Shown here: piece by piece, positions 10,451-22,589 of the stretch
Position numbering within the stretch: position 1 is the stretch's first letter
How the letters are laid out: each line of letters starts with the position of its first letter
NCBI GenBank assembly: GCA_018350325.1
Contig: JAEVLN010000018.1
Coordinates: forward strand, 1,772,506-1,836,505
Direction of reading: 5' to 3'
Source of the DNA: Globodera rostochiensis
Taxonomy: Eukaryota; Nematoda; Chromadorea; Rhabditida; Heteroderidae
DNA length: 64,000 bases
The notes under the pieces: generated by a model
Databases searched by the model: none
The model's input: only the letters and a program-made list of their open reading frames with translations
Told to the model about the DNA's origin: nothing
Translations under genes and position numbers: made by a program

Positions 10451-10719
10451 TAAATGTATATTAATTAACAATTTAAAAATTATTTTTTTGATTTATTTTT
10501 TCATCAACCATTGCTTAATATAATATAAACAGTTTTTTAATTTTTAAATGTTTTTTGAGAGTCTTCCATAATCGTTAGCACGCTGCTGTTAAAGTTTTTC
10601 AGCATGCTCTAATCGTCACAACTTTCTTAAATTTAATTCTTTAAAATATATTCTACTCGCTTTAAATGTGACGTTTGTGATTTATTTAAAATATTAATTA
10701 AATATAAAAATTTCTTTTG

Positions 10720-11345
10720 GGTTGTTGCTGTTGCTTTTCTAATTATAAAATAACATTAAAAATGGCAATATATACAATTATACTTTTTTTTACTTTTAAA
10801 ATTTATACTTTTTATGTGAAGGTTTTATTTTTATTTAACTTAACAAATATTTCTTTAAAATAAAATTTGTTTTTTTCATTTTTACATTTGCATTATTTGC
10901 TTATTTTTTATTTATGTTTAATTAGCATTATTCAATAGATAATTTTCAAAATTGCAGAGATCCAGAGGTCCTTTATCAATGTTTCCAGTGTGGGATAAAC
11001 CCAAATTGATTAACTTTTATCTATTCTTTACTTATATACGTTTGATTATTTCTGAATTTATACACGCATCAGTCATTGCCAATAAATCCAGTAGCTGTGG
11101 ATGCTGCGCGCCCTGTTCTTTACAAAAGTTCATGGAATTTTTAAATAACAATAATAATTAAAACCAATATTTTTTAAGCTTAAATACCTTAACAACGATC
11201 TGTTTCATTTAAATGATGTTCAAAATTTTTTTTGTTATTTTTTAATCCAATATTAAATTTGTCTTTTTAACAAAATATTATTTACTTTGGATTGTTGCTG
11301 GTGCTTTTCTATTTATAGTAACATTAAAATAGAAAATTTACAATT
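10720..11345 (+). repeat. Pair of diverged direct repeats
   Basis: tttgggttgttgctgttgct followed by tttctaattataaaa near 10718-10780 recurs as tttggattgttgctggtgct near 11287-11345. The DNA between is T-rich and shows no gene. Confidence 0.5.
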
Positions 11346-11349
11346 ATTT

Positions 11350-12690
11350 TATTACATTGTTATTTTGAAATTACGTTTATTACTTTTAAAAATAAATAAT
11401 TTTCTGATTTTACTTTTTAAAATACGTAATTTCATTTCATTTCCCCGCTTTTCAAAAAAGTTATTTATTTGAATAAATTTGCTTGGAAATAAATGAATAG
11501 ATAGATGCAAGCGTCTTATGGAATATTTTTCCGCCCATTGTAAGTTTGTTGAATTACACAACTAAATCCCATAACGCGGTATAAATATTTGTATCTTTAT
11601 TTAAGTTTTTTAGATCATAAAATAGTTATTTGCAATTATTTTATTTAAATTAATTTGTAGTAGAATACGTGTCTCACTTTATATATATCTCTGTTTGGTG
11701 ATAATCACAAAAGTTAACGAAATTTTGCCTCTTTTTCCTTTGGTTATTTTTTATTAGATTTTTATTTCAAGAGGTCAAAACTTTTATTTTGACTAGGGGT
11801 TATTATTTTTTGATGATTTTATTTAAATTATACATATTATTGCTTGATTCAAAAATTTTTATTTTGTGTTCAGTTGGATGCGCATTCGTTCCTCCTTCTC
11901 ATTTCTGTAAACAGACGAGGAATGAGGTTTACCCACATCCAAAATTGAAGCATTTAAATTGTTTCATTTTGTTAGCTAACTGTTTTTGTTGGACTGGGGA
12001 TTTTTTTAATTAAAAATATGTTCCTCTTTGTTGATGTCAAAGTTTGTCATAGCGAATAATAAATTATATAATGTTAAAAAAACATATACATATTTATATC
12101 TATATTTTTAATGTTATACCGTAGAAAAATATATTACTAAATATTGTTTTATTTATTTTGATTTTTGATTATGATTGTATTTAAATTTGTTTCTTTATGA
12201 TAATCGTTTAAGCTTAGCAATATGCTTAGGCTTAGGCTCAGAATTTGTTGTTGTTGTTGAAGAGGAAAATTTAGTTATTAAATCAATATTTAAATTGTTT
12301 AAATAAAACAATGGATTTTTAAATCGAATTAACTTGAAAATGTAACATAATATTAATAATAAAGGGTAATAAAAAATTTAATATGTTACAAAGTGCAAAA
12401 AAAAAAGCTTAAAAAACAATTCCATAAAAATAATGTTAGTGAGTTGGAAAGAACAGAAAGTCAACAAGGTTAGAAAACGATAATTGTAAATATTATATTA
12501 ATTTTTTCCTGTTTTCTGATCAGATATATAGCTTTGCAAACCTTTAATATTGTATCTGTAAAGGTGCAGAGAAATGAAAAGTTATTTGTTACTTTAGAAA
12601 CTTTATTAAATTAATTATTATTATTAAGATTAAAAATATCCACCCGGCGGATGCTGGTGTGCTTTCTGCTCCGGCGTTTAATTTTCTTCT
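11350..12690. other. AT-rich spacer with a TTAGGC doublet
   Basis: Mostly T-rich. At 12222-12240 the sequence gcttaggcttaggctcag holds two TTAGGC units, echoing the larger cluster at 13.96-14.25 kb. No gene recognised; frames here are at chance length. Confidence 0.45.
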
Positions 12691-12703
12691 TTGTTGCTGC
12701 TGC

Positions 12704-13740
12704 TACTTTTTTGAACATTTTATTTTTTGAAGAAATAGTGTGCTAAAGAGAGAGTCAGACGGTTAGAGTAATTTGCTCAGCATCGACCCAATCTAATAAT
12801 TTTTTAGTTACTTTTTTGAACATTTTATTTTTTAAAGAAATAGTGTGCTAAAAAGAGAGAGTCAGACGGTTAGAGTAATTTACTCATAATTTTAGTTACT
12901 TTTTTGAACATTTTATTTTTTGAAGAAATAGTGTGCTAAAAAGAGAGAGTCAGACGGTTAGAGTAATTTGCTCAGCATCGACCCCATCTAATAATTTTTT
13001 AGTTACTTTTTTGAACATTTTATTTTTGAAGAAATAGTGTGCACAAAAGAGAGAGTCAGACAGTTAGAGTAATTTGCTCATCAACGGAGTAATTTGCTCA
13101 TCAACGCACCCCCATCTAATAATTTTTAGTTACTTTTTTGAACATTTTATTTTTTGAAGAAATAGTGTGCTAAAAAGAGAGAGTCAGACGGTTAGAGTAA
13201 TTTGCTCATCAACGCACCCCATCTAATAATTTTTTTAGTTACTTTTTTGAAAATTTTATTTTTTAAAGAAATAGTGTGCTAAAAAGAGAGAGTCAGACAG
13301 TTAGAGTAATTTGCTCATCAACGCACCCCATCTAACAATTTTTTAGCTACTTTTTTGAACATTTTATTTTTTGAAGAAATAGTGTGTAAAAAGAGAGAGT
13401 CAGACGGTTAGAGTAATTTGGTCATCAACGCACCCCATCCATTAATTTCTTTTTTTAACCTTTTATTTTTTGAAGAAATAGTGTGTAAAAAGAGAGAGTC
13501 AGACGGTTAGAGTAATTTACTCATAAACGCACCCCATCTAATAAATTTTTTAGTTACATTTTTGAACATTTTATTTTTGAAGAAATAGTGTGCTAAAAAG
13601 AAGAGTCAGACGGTTAGAGTAATTTGCTCATCAACGCACCCCATCTAATAATTTTTTAGTTACTTTTTTGATAAAGAAATAGTGTGCTAAAAAGAGAGAG
13701 TCAGACGGTTAGAGTAATTTGCTCAGCATCGACCCCCAAT
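12704..13740 (+). repeat. Minisatellite array, about ten ~105-bp units
   Basis: Each unit carries acttttttgaacattttatt, gaagaaatagtgtgctaaaa, gagagagtcagacggttaga and gtaatttgctcatcaacgca in this order. I count ten copies of gtcagac. Unit 2 lacks the catcgaccc end, one unit repeats the gtaatttgctcatcaacg part, and a late unit lacks the acattttat block. Two end types alternate: cagcatcgaccc and catcaacgcacccc. This is a clear tandem array with unequal exchange. Confidence 0.95.
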
Positions 13741-13959
13741 GTTTTATCGGATTTAGTGATTTTAGACTATTCTAACATCCATTTCTGCCGATTTCGAACC
13801 TCGAACCAAATTCGAACAATTTTTCAAAAATTCTAAATTTACAAAAAACCAGTTTTGTCTCAAAATCATTCAAAAGTATGATTCGATTATTACTTTCGTT
13901 GTACTGTAAAGTGTCTCAAATCCTACCCAAGCCAAAACTTCCTGAATCTCCTGTCGCCT

Positions 13960-14411
13960 TAGGCTAAGCCTAAGCTATGCTTAGGCCTTGGCCTAACAAA
14001 CCCCAAGCCAGGGTGGCTTAGGCCTGAGCTAGGCTTAGGATTAGCTTCAGTACTGGACAGAATCGGAAATCGTGGTTGGCTTCGGACGGGTATTTTGGGA
14101 AATTTCAATTTTCGACTAAATATTCGAATTCTGATCCGGGGTTCGGAATTAGTTCTAACAAAGGTCAGAATCGGGTTCTTCAACCCCAAAAGCCTCCAGA
14201 AACTTGAGGCTTAAGCTCTGCTTAGGCTTAGCCTAAGCCTAACAAACCCCAAACCAGGTTGACTTAGAATCGGCAATCGTGGTGGGAATTCGGAGGGGTA
14301 GCCCCCAAACTTGATTTTTGCAAAAATTGGGTTTCCGACCAAATGTTCGAATTCTTGTCCGGGGTTCTGAATTGGTTGTAACAGAACTAGAATCCGATTT
14401 TTTGACTTCAT
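13960..14411. repeat. Tandem pair rich in TTAGGC/GCCTAA
   Basis: Two diverged units of about 220 bases (13960-14190 and 14205-14411). Each begins with mixed TTAGGC and GCCTAA words that form small palindromes, followed by aacaaaccccaa, an atcgg.aatcgtggt block and tattcgaattctg.tccgg. Minus-strand frames of 76 and 66 codons resemble each other (both have PGLGFVR) only because the units are duplicated. I do not call them genes. Confidence 0.75.
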
Positions 14412-15370
14412 TATATTTATTTTAAAAAACCAGTGTTTTTTTATTCCTTATTTGCAAACTGTGTAATTAATTAATTGTATATATAGTTTATTAATTTGAA
14501 AGTTATTTGGTATAAGTTTTTCCACGCTAATTAAGTCAAAATTGATTTACAACCCAATAAAAAAATTTAATTAGCAAAAAATTTAAATTATGCAAAAACA
14601 AACCCAAATAAATAAACTAAAAACATTAGTAAAATGTATTATAAAATATTTACTATTTTGCATTTACCAAATTAAAAATTAAGTTAGTTAAAATTTAGTT
14701 TAATTTAACTCAAAATCATCGTATAGCATAAGTAAATCAGCCAGCAATTTGTCACAATTAACAAAACCTAAAAGCAAAAAAATATTAAACTTTTTTGCTT
14801 AATACACTCTATTTGAAAATCTATTATTGATTTAAAAAGATATTTTTTATACACTCGCAACCTACTCAATAAAATGCTGTTGCTGCAGGTACAGGACACA
14901 TTTTTTAAAATTTCTTAATAAACAACATCACTATCAATATAACACAATTAATATAATGATTTAAATGTTTGAAATTATTTATTCTAAAATCATAACCAAT
15001 TATTGTTTTGAATATGTATTCACATTTTGAAAATAATTGATCAATAATTAAAAACAAATTGTTTTAAATGCAATAAAAAAAAATAATTTAATCATAATTT
15101 AAATTGTTAAATAAGACGCAAAATGTTATTCAACAAAAAATTAAAATGATAAATAATTAATATAAACAACAATAAGCAATAAAATTGCCCTATCAAGAAA
15201 TATTCTTTAAATATTCAAGTAGTGCAATTAAATTCTGTCTTTTTCTGCCTGCTCTTTAATTTTAAAAAAAAATAGACGTTGTTACAAAAACTCTTTATGA
15301 ATATTTATATTTGAATTTAAAACTTATTCCTGAAGATTGTATACATTTCATTATTTAAAAATTAGCACCA
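14412..15370. other. AT-rich spacer at a composition switch
   Basis: The plus strand changes from T-rich to A-rich here. I see no gene or transposon end. A short GC-richer word, tgctgttgctgcaggtacag, lies at 14877-14896. Confidence 0.45.
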
Positions 15371-15380
15371 GTGATTCACA

Positions 15381-15554
15381 ATGTCAACCTTCGCAAGTTT
15401 GGGATTCGACGTGGACACGCAGATAAATGAGATTTTGACGCAGTTTTTGAGGAAAGACCCAAGTTCTCCGCTAGTCGACGCCGTGAACAAAGAATTTACA
15501 AAAATTATCGATCAATGCCAATGCAGCGATTCGAGCCAAGGTTGGGACAATTAA
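15381..15554 (+). CDS. Candidate small ORF or first exon
   Basis: A 57-codon frame from ATG (context cacaATGT) to TAA in a GC-richer island. It starts MSTFASLGFDVDTQINEILT and continues with FLRKDPSSPLVDAVNKEF, a helix-like mix of Leu, Ile, Val and charged residues. CAAG|GTTGGG near the end could be a donor, which would make this a first exon. One minus frame is also open but Ser-rich. No signal peptide or known motif. It lies just right of the composition switch. Confidence 0.35.
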   Translation: MSTFASLGFDVDTQINEILTQFLRKDPSSPLVDAVNKEFTKIIDQCQCSDSSQGWDN

Positions 15555-15619
15555 AGTGGCGGAAAGGAGGAACAATTAGTTCTTTCAAACAATGTGCCGA
15601 GAAGCTTATAAATTCGAGT

Positions 15620-17700
15620 TAATAAATTTTAATAAAAAAATTAGTAAAATAAAAATCATTAAAAGCTTTAAAAGCATTATTTTGAATAAAAAAGCAAAAA
15701 AAAAAAAATAATAAACATTGAATAAAAACATCCAGTAAAATAATTATAACTATTTATAAACAATCCAATCAATTGCATCAAAATAAATAAATTCACCCCA
15801 AGATTTTAACAAAGAAATGCTAATTTAAACTCTAAACGATTATAAACAATGGCATTTGCATAAACACAAAATTAAAACCAAATTATACAAAATTTTGAGT
15901 TAAATAAAAAAAATAAAATATCAAAACAAATTTCAGACCGGATCATAACAAACAATATTAATAATTATACTTATACAAAAACATTCGTTAAAATAAATAT
16001 TTAGATAAAAAAAACTAGATTTGATAGTCAATAAAATTTTATCAAAAACAAATTTTTGGTTTAGTTTAAAAAGTGTTAGACTGTTGCTAAAATTCAAAAT
16101 GACCATCAAAAAAATTTGGCTACCGGAAAATGTTACATTTTATTTTGAAAAAATTTAATAAGTGCTTTGCACCAGCTATACTAATATCAAATTGTTAAAT
16201 ATTTCTTCAAAAGAATTTATGTTGCTAAAATAATGTAAAAATTAACGAAATAATCCAAACAAAAAACAAGATCTTCTAAGAAATAAAACCAATTAAATGC
16301 GATAAACATCAGACCTGTGTCGTCGGGCAGATCGGGAAAATTAATAACAAATTATTGAATATATTTCTTTTTGTTAAATTATTGTCAGCTCCCATCTTTG
16401 CTCCAAAATATAGAGGGAATACTTTTAGTGTATGATCTTTGCGGAATGATCCTTTTAAATCGTAAATTATTTAAATTTTAGTCATATGTAATTTATTGGT
16501 TGCTTTTTTAAGAATTTTTTAATGATTTTGCTACAAAAATATTATCAATAGTTTAAGAATATTGAATTGAATGTGGAAAGTCAATTCCATTGTTTGTTGT
16601 CTTTGGTAATGTATTTTTGTCAACAAAAATTAATTTGAATGTGATTCATTTTTGTAAATTAGCTAAAAAGGTTCAATCAGCTTTCCTTGACAAAAAATTT
16701 ATTTCATATATTTCCATATTTTTAAGAACTTTCTGCTCAGTTACTTTTAAGCTTTGATTTTCAATAATTCATTAACTTGCCAAAACTATATAATAAATTT
16801 TATGTTCATAAAATATCTTAAATGCTATCGGTAGTCAGTTTCAAAACATTTCACTTAACTACAATATGCACTATTGATCCTTACCCAAATGAACAAGACT
16901 GGTTCCCAATTTTAACAAATCCTATATTGCGCATTTAAGGAAAAACAATTCTAAAATTTATACTGTATTAACATCTTTCTGCTTACCTCAAACAATCTCA
17001 TCTCTGACTTGGGCATAAAGAATTTTTGTTTTATAAACTTGAAAAGAATAACTTTTCTGAAGCGCATAAAATAAACACTAAAATATTAAAAAATAATTTT
17101 CAAAATATTATTAAATGTGCGCACTGGCAAAATATTTATATAATCGTACCTGACAATAATCAAAATAAATAAACTATTGGCTTTATTGTAATAGAGTCCG
17201 GATTTTCAAGTTTTAACATGTTTTTTTACGAATAGGGAATCATGAGAAGTCCAGAAATAGCATTCATTTCGCAAATTTTAGAAAGAGCGACTTTTTAGTC
17301 AATATATCAATATTTTGGCATTTTTGAGAAAAAATCAATATTTGCCATTTTTCCAGAATAAATCCATATTTTAGGCATTTTTCTTGAGAAAAATGCAATT
17401 TTTGGATTTTCCCCAAAATTCTTGAAGAAATTCATAAAAATTTGGACCAACTCACAATATGCTTTGGTATTTGTGCAAATCCTAGCGGGCAACCACCAAG
17501 CAGATCATACAGCGCTTCCCGTTGAACTCTGTTATTGCTAGGCAGTCTGTAATTACATTTAACTTAAAGCAATTTTAATTTTTTATTAAAATCGTAAAAT
17601 TACAAAATTTTTTTGAACATTAATTTCTCATTAATTTAAGTTTCCAATTTTGTTGTTTATTAATTAACAATTGAATTTCTTTTCATCATATAATGTTCTT
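15620..17700. other. AT-rich spacer
   Basis: A-rich to about 16.3 kb, then mixed. A solo terminus-like word, TAGAGTCCGGATTT, lies at 17192-17205 and resembles the MITE ends at 32733 and 17713. No gene is recognised; frames are at chance length. Confidence 0.4.
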
Positions 17701-17712
17701 ATATTTCATTAA

Positions 17713-18345
17713 TAGGGCTCGGATTTATATGTTTTTGCATATTTTTGTTCTCATATGTTCTGAAGAATACGGGCCAAAAATAGCCTTTTCGCGTCGGTTT
17801 GAGTTTTTTTGGACAAGTTTAAAATTGCATATTTTAGCATATTTTAGGGTTTTAAGCATTTCGAGCATATTTTGGCTTTTTTGACCAAAATTTGAAAAAA
17901 TGCACCCAAAATCATAGGTTTTTGGCTGTTTTTGAAAAATAATTCATCTTTTCAACGCTAACTTTTAGTCATTTCGAAAAAAATGCTTGAAGAAGTGAAC
18001 ATTTTCATAAAAATAGGGGAAAAATCGCGGCGCTGAAATGTCGCAGCGCTCGTGTGGCTGGCGCGGAGATGGCCATCTAGCGATGAATTGGGACAGTTAA
18101 AACCCACCGCGATTTTTTCCATCTTTTTCAACTTTCCAAAAATACTAAAATAATATGCGAAAAGGCTTTAAACCTACTTATTATACGTTAAATAAGGAAA
18201 AAAAAATTAAGTTTTACCATTTTTCGGTGCATATTTCGGCATTTTTGGTGCATATTTCGGCATGTTTGGTGCATATTTTGGCCTTTTTTGGTGCATATAT
18301 ATGCGCATATTTGGCCATTTTTGGTGCATATAAATCTGAGCCCTA
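17713..18345. mobile_element. hAT-type MITE, 633 bp
   Basis: Left end TAGGGCTCGGATTTATATG and right end CATATAAATCTGAGCCCTA form inverted termini with one mismatch over about 19 bases. Flanking 8-mers ttcattaa and tttattta agree at six of eight positions, fitting an aged 8-bp target duplication as hAT elements make. The interior is full of tgcatatttt.ggc words in both directions. The small frames inside carry no transposase motif. A GC-rich spot at 18025-18090 lies in the middle. Confidence 0.7.
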
Positions 18346-18659
18346 TTTATTTATATAAATTTTTAATCATTATCTTCAGATGATATATTTTAATATAATA
18401 TTCTTAATTTTTTTTAAACAATTTAACGGTACATTGATCGCTTTATTTTTGAGCGCGTATTGCAGTGAAACATCTAGCATTCAGTTTATCACTTTGATCC
18501 TAACAGTTGCAGGTTTGTTAATTAAAGTTCAGAAATTTTGGGGCAAAAATGGCCCTTTTTAGGGACAATTTTTGGCAATACAATTCAAAATGCCGTAGAA
18601 AATTTTTTGTTTAATTTTTGCAGACTTGATAAGCAATGTTTAAGCTCACAAAAAAAATA

Positions 18660-18870
18660 AAACTGGGCCTGTCCAGGGCCGCAGCTGATCTTTGACGTAC
18701 TCATGACCTTAACGGAGCGCACCTCCACTTTACCGAGTGGTGCAAGACAACTCCCGGGCCTTTCGATTAACTAATGTTTTGCAGAGCCTGCATTAGATTT
18801 TGACTCTGCGAAAATTCATGGGAAATTAGTGCGCGAATCTCAGTTTTTGGCATGGTCGCTAGAAGCGCCA
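18660..18870 (+). CDS. Candidate exon pair in a GC-rich island
   Basis: Two open stretches lie end to end in the same frame, split by TAA at 18772. The first, after acceptor-like ctgtccag, reads PQLIFDVLMTLTERTSTLPS. The second, after ttttgcag, reads PALDFDSAKIHGKLVRESQF. Standard decoding would need an intron of fewer than 20 bases between them, so at most one is likely to be an exon, or the piece is a pseudogene. No family is recognised. Confidence 0.25.
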
Positions 18871-19831
18871 TCAATAAAAGGAGGAGAAATTGTAGAATTG
18901 TGGAAGAAAAAAAGAAAACATATCCAACAAACAAATATTTAAAACAGAGAGCAAAGTAATACCCAGCAAAATAAGCGAGTTATGAATTTTCAAAAAAATC
19001 AAAAAAATTTTGTGACAAAATCACGGATTCGGATTCCCCGTGTCGTATTACACCCGGAGTTTAAATTTTCAACAAAAGACATACACGAATAAAATGGGAC
19101 ATAAATTTCAAAGAAACAGCAAACGCTGAAAATTAAAGAAGCACGGATATTGTTAAATAAACACCTTTTGAGATTTTCCACGTGCGGAAAATTCACTCGT
19201 CATATTGGTGCCGTGCATCATTTGGTAGGCAACGCCCACAGACGACATACTCCAATAATGCTTAATGTTAAATTAACATATAAAATTAAAGCGACCCAAC
19301 TATTTAATTCTTAGTGATGAAGAAGGAAATTATAATAATCAATAAAAACAAACAAAACGGACATTGTAATTTCATATTTATTTGGTACAATCTAAATTAA
19401 TAATAAAAAATATGTACTTGTTCATTGATTTATGCATTTTACCAATGTTCTAGCCCAGTCAATTCTTTGAAAGATGCTATTATGGTAAAAAAATTGAAAA
19501 ATATTATTTTTTTAAAAATTGATTTATAATCTACCTTTCAACATTAAGTTTCTATAAATTAAACAAAGTTCATTTGCAACTTTTTTTTTGTAAAATTTTA
19601 CATTATTATGTGAGTCAAGCTTGAAATGTTGACTTAATAAAATAAAGTTTTTAAGACAAGAATTAAAATTATAAAAATGTGTTTTTTGATAAATTACAAA
19701 ATCAATAGTAAAATTTTAAAAATATTTTAACGAATATTATAGATAAATCTGATTTAGTAACATTAAAATGCCAAATATTCGCTTTTAAACGTCAAATAAA
19801 GAGTAATTTATTCATTAAAAATCATTCTGGT

Positions 19832-20002
19832 ATGTTGTATTTTGTGAATGCAAAGCAAAACGAAGGGGCTGGAAGGCCGGAAAAAACTGCTTTTCTTCAA
19901 ATTTGCCGTCAAAACTTTGCAGATAAACCACCCGAGCATCCCTCTTTACAAATTAAATCTTTAAAAAGTCACCAACCCTACCACATACAAAAATTAAAGT
20001 AA
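19832..20002 (+). CDS. Candidate small ORF
   Basis: A 56-codon frame, ATG to TAA. It covers a GC-richer patch at 19855-19945 reading NEGAGRPEKTAFLQICRQNF and then DKPPEHPSLQ. Hydrophilic, with no signal peptide or motif I know. AAAG before CAA at 19852 could act as an acceptor, in which case the ATG is not the start. Length is well within chance. Confidence 0.25.
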   Translation: MLYFVNAKQNEGAGRPEKTAFLQICRQNFADKPPEHPSLQIKSLKSHQPYHIQKLK

Positions 20003-20122
20003 ATTATTAAGAAAAATATTTTTATATATAAAAGAAACCGTAATGACATCTGTCTCACTAAACTTTGCTGTAGCTTTCCCCTCTCGAAGATTCAAAAAAT
20101 TCATTAAACAAATCAACTAACA

Positions 20123-20218
20123 ATGAATGCTATTACTATGGCAAAGCGCGCGGGCGTAAACCTGTCTGGTGCGAAGAAACGGAATCGGCGCGTGACGCCT
20201 CACCGACGCGAAATGTGA
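20123..20218 (+). CDS. Candidate short basic ORF
   Basis: A 31-codon frame, ATG to TGA, reading MAKRAGVNLSGAKKRNRRVT after a four-residue lead. The end, gaaat|GTGAGTGG, is a good donor consensus, so a first exon is possible. The minus strand is also open here with its own splice-like ends. The stretch around the ATG (caactaacaatgaatgctat) recurs in changed form at about 20409-20428, so the ATG may just belong to a repeat. Confidence 0.25.
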   Translation: MNAITMAKRAGVNLSGAKKRNRRVTPHRREM

Positions 20219-20379
20219 GTGGGCATCCTCTACCGGAATGAATAAGAATTTCTATTTATAAAATTGATATATTTTTTGCCCAAATTTATATACGCAATAA
20301 TAAAATAATGAAATCAAAAAGACCAAATATTATTATACATATTTAGTCAAATAAATGTTTCAGACAAAAAAAAAATTTA

Positions 20380-21180
20380 ATACATAAATTCAAAAGATTC
20401 AACTAAAAATCTTCAACTAACAATAAATGCTATCATTATAAATGCATTGCCAATAATTAATATATTGTTTATATTCAACAAAATATGTGAGTTAAAAATG
20501 ACGCTCAATAATTAATAAAAGTGATTAAAAAACGTAAATAAATAATCGGATGCAGTAAATACGTAGCGTCGCAACTCTATTGCTTACTCATCCATCACTT
20601 ATTTTGACACAGTTTGACAAGTATTGTTTCTGTTGCGTATTCATTCTTCGCGTATGTTTTTTGTTGTGGGATGGCGGTGGACAAAGCGAAAACAGCCAAT
20701 TTAATTGCTTGATGTTAATTTATGAAAATATTAGTTCAAAGGACGATAACAATTATAGGTCTTAATTAAACATAAATAAAAATGTAATTTTTATAAATTT
20801 AAAAAGCAAAACTTATTGTGAATAAGTCAAAGAACTCGTACTTGAAATTTCTCTGTCGGTTGGGAATAATAACAAATGCCACTTTTAAAATAAACAAATA
20901 AAGCCACACTCATTCTTACACATACAATTTAAACCAAGAAGCCATAAATAATCTCTGCTCATTAATTGCGCCCTTATACAATGTGCAAAGTGGTAATAAA
21001 ATTATTAAAATGTTATTACCTAATATAAATTTCAATGTCTAAACAATTTATATGGAAAGAATCAAAAATTTTACAATTCAATTTGGTGCAATTCCAATCA
21101 AATTCAACTTGCGAAAAACGCAAATAAATAAACCCTCGCATGCAGAAAATACGTAACGTCACAACATAATTATAATTTAT
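20380..21180 (+). repeat. Diverged local duplications
   Basis: cttcaactaacaataaatgc near 20410 echoes 20112-20131. tgcagtaaatacgtagcgtc near 20551 echoes tgcagaaaatacgtaacgtc near 21140. The DNA is A-rich and repetitive, without a gene I trust. Confidence 0.5.
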
Positions 21181-21469
21181 TAGAATAATTGACTTGCGCC
21201 ATTCTAGCAGCCCAAAGAATAATAGTATTTCACCCTGTTAATCTGTAAAATCTCAACATAAAATAATGTTGTGCGCTTCCTTTGCCTTATTTCTAACCCA
21301 AGTGTTCAACACAATCTTTCGACAAGTTAAAAAATATATAAAAATATTAAATGATTCTAAAATTCAAATTTTTAATTCAGCCATTTTTATCCAAATAATT
21401 GAACAAACAAACAAGACAAAGGCTTGTGTAAAATGCAAAGTAAAAATAAAAAACAAATAATTATTATTG

Positions 21470-21625
21470 ACTCCGGACACGTGGGAGTTCCTCGGCACGT
21501 AGGGAACATACGCCGGGTTACAAAACTTTTTTCTCACAAATTGGACTAACATTTAGAGAGATTTAGAAGAAAAGTCATGCAGACAGCGGTGCAAAAAGGA
21601 TGGAGGCGGGCGGATTTAATACTAA
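21470..21625. other. GC-richer island, no single open frame
   Basis: Two GC-richer halves (21475-21535, 21575-21620) separated by A/T. Each half is open in more than one frame, but every plus frame across both has a stop; a minus frame is open. Possible exon pair or decayed element; cannot be resolved. Confidence 0.3.
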
Positions 21626-22403
21626 TATATACAAAAAATAAAAATTTAAACGCTTGTAACAAATAAAAATTATTTCATAACCAAAACATGTAACAAATAC
21701 AAATAAAGTTTAAATTCTAAAATTGAATACAACTATTAATATATGAAAAAAATTATAATTATTATAATGAATGAATAATGTTTTATTAAAGTTTACATGT
21801 AATAATTATGTGTAAAAGTATCAAAAAAATAAAACAAAAGGTTTTTCTCACAAATTACACTTATTCTAAAAATAGGGAGCAAAGGATTTATTTATAATAA
21901 AGTTCTTAAATAATATTAAGCAAAAAACTACAGCACAATTAGAATCGCAAATTCTCAACAAAAAACTATCAAAACGGCCACGCCCCCGCAAATTTCTTAA
22001 ATAAAAATATTAAAAACTTCCTTAAAGTTCTTTTGTTGTGCTTTAATAATCGTGTTATATAGAAAGCAATAAAAATAAGAAATTCTAAATTAAAAATCAT
22101 CTCACAAAAAGAGGTATAAAAAAATTATAAGCAAAGCAAATGCTAATGACAACATCAACAAAAAGCACTGCAATGGCTTTGGGCAATTGCAATGACGATA
22201 TACTTTCTAAATAAATTATTTGAATTTAGTTGATAACCTATAATTGTTTTTGACAAATTATATTATTAAAATTTATTATAAATAAATCGGGACTAAATAC
22301 TTCTATCAAGTATTTGCGTATCAGGATGTCAATACGCGTTATTTGAATCAATAATTATAATTACATGCAAGGCTTTGAAGCAATATATGCCTAATTATTT
22401 TGA

Positions 22404-22589
22404 AGCCTTTAATTTGAATAAAAATATTATAAATATAGAAGTGATATTTAAATGTGCGTGTGGACAACCAATGATCATGAGATGATGATTAGCAAAGAAC
22501 AGTTTCACGTCGACAAGATTGCGGATAGAGACTTTACAGCTAAATCGCTAACAAAATTGATGACATGTCCGTGGAGAACAACTGGGTGA
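22404..22589 (+). CDS. Candidate short ORF
   Basis: Within an otherwise A/T stretch, ATG at 22452 opens 45 codons to TGA at 22587, reading EMMISKEQFHVDKIADRDFT in the middle. It ends tggGTGATAA, which could be a donor. The opposite strand carries a strong-looking acceptor (ttatcacccag) and is open too, so the strand is uncertain. No family is recognised. Confidence 0.2.

Noticed and set aside
11202..11209. ctgtttca, like the C. elegans piRNA upstream (Ruby) motif
   Set aside because: Isolated; no repeated occurrence at regular spacing, so no sign of a piRNA cluster.
13959..14411. 76- and 66-codon minus frames that resemble each other
   Set aside because: Similarity is explained by the tandem DNA duplication; Pro/Arg-rich with no domain.
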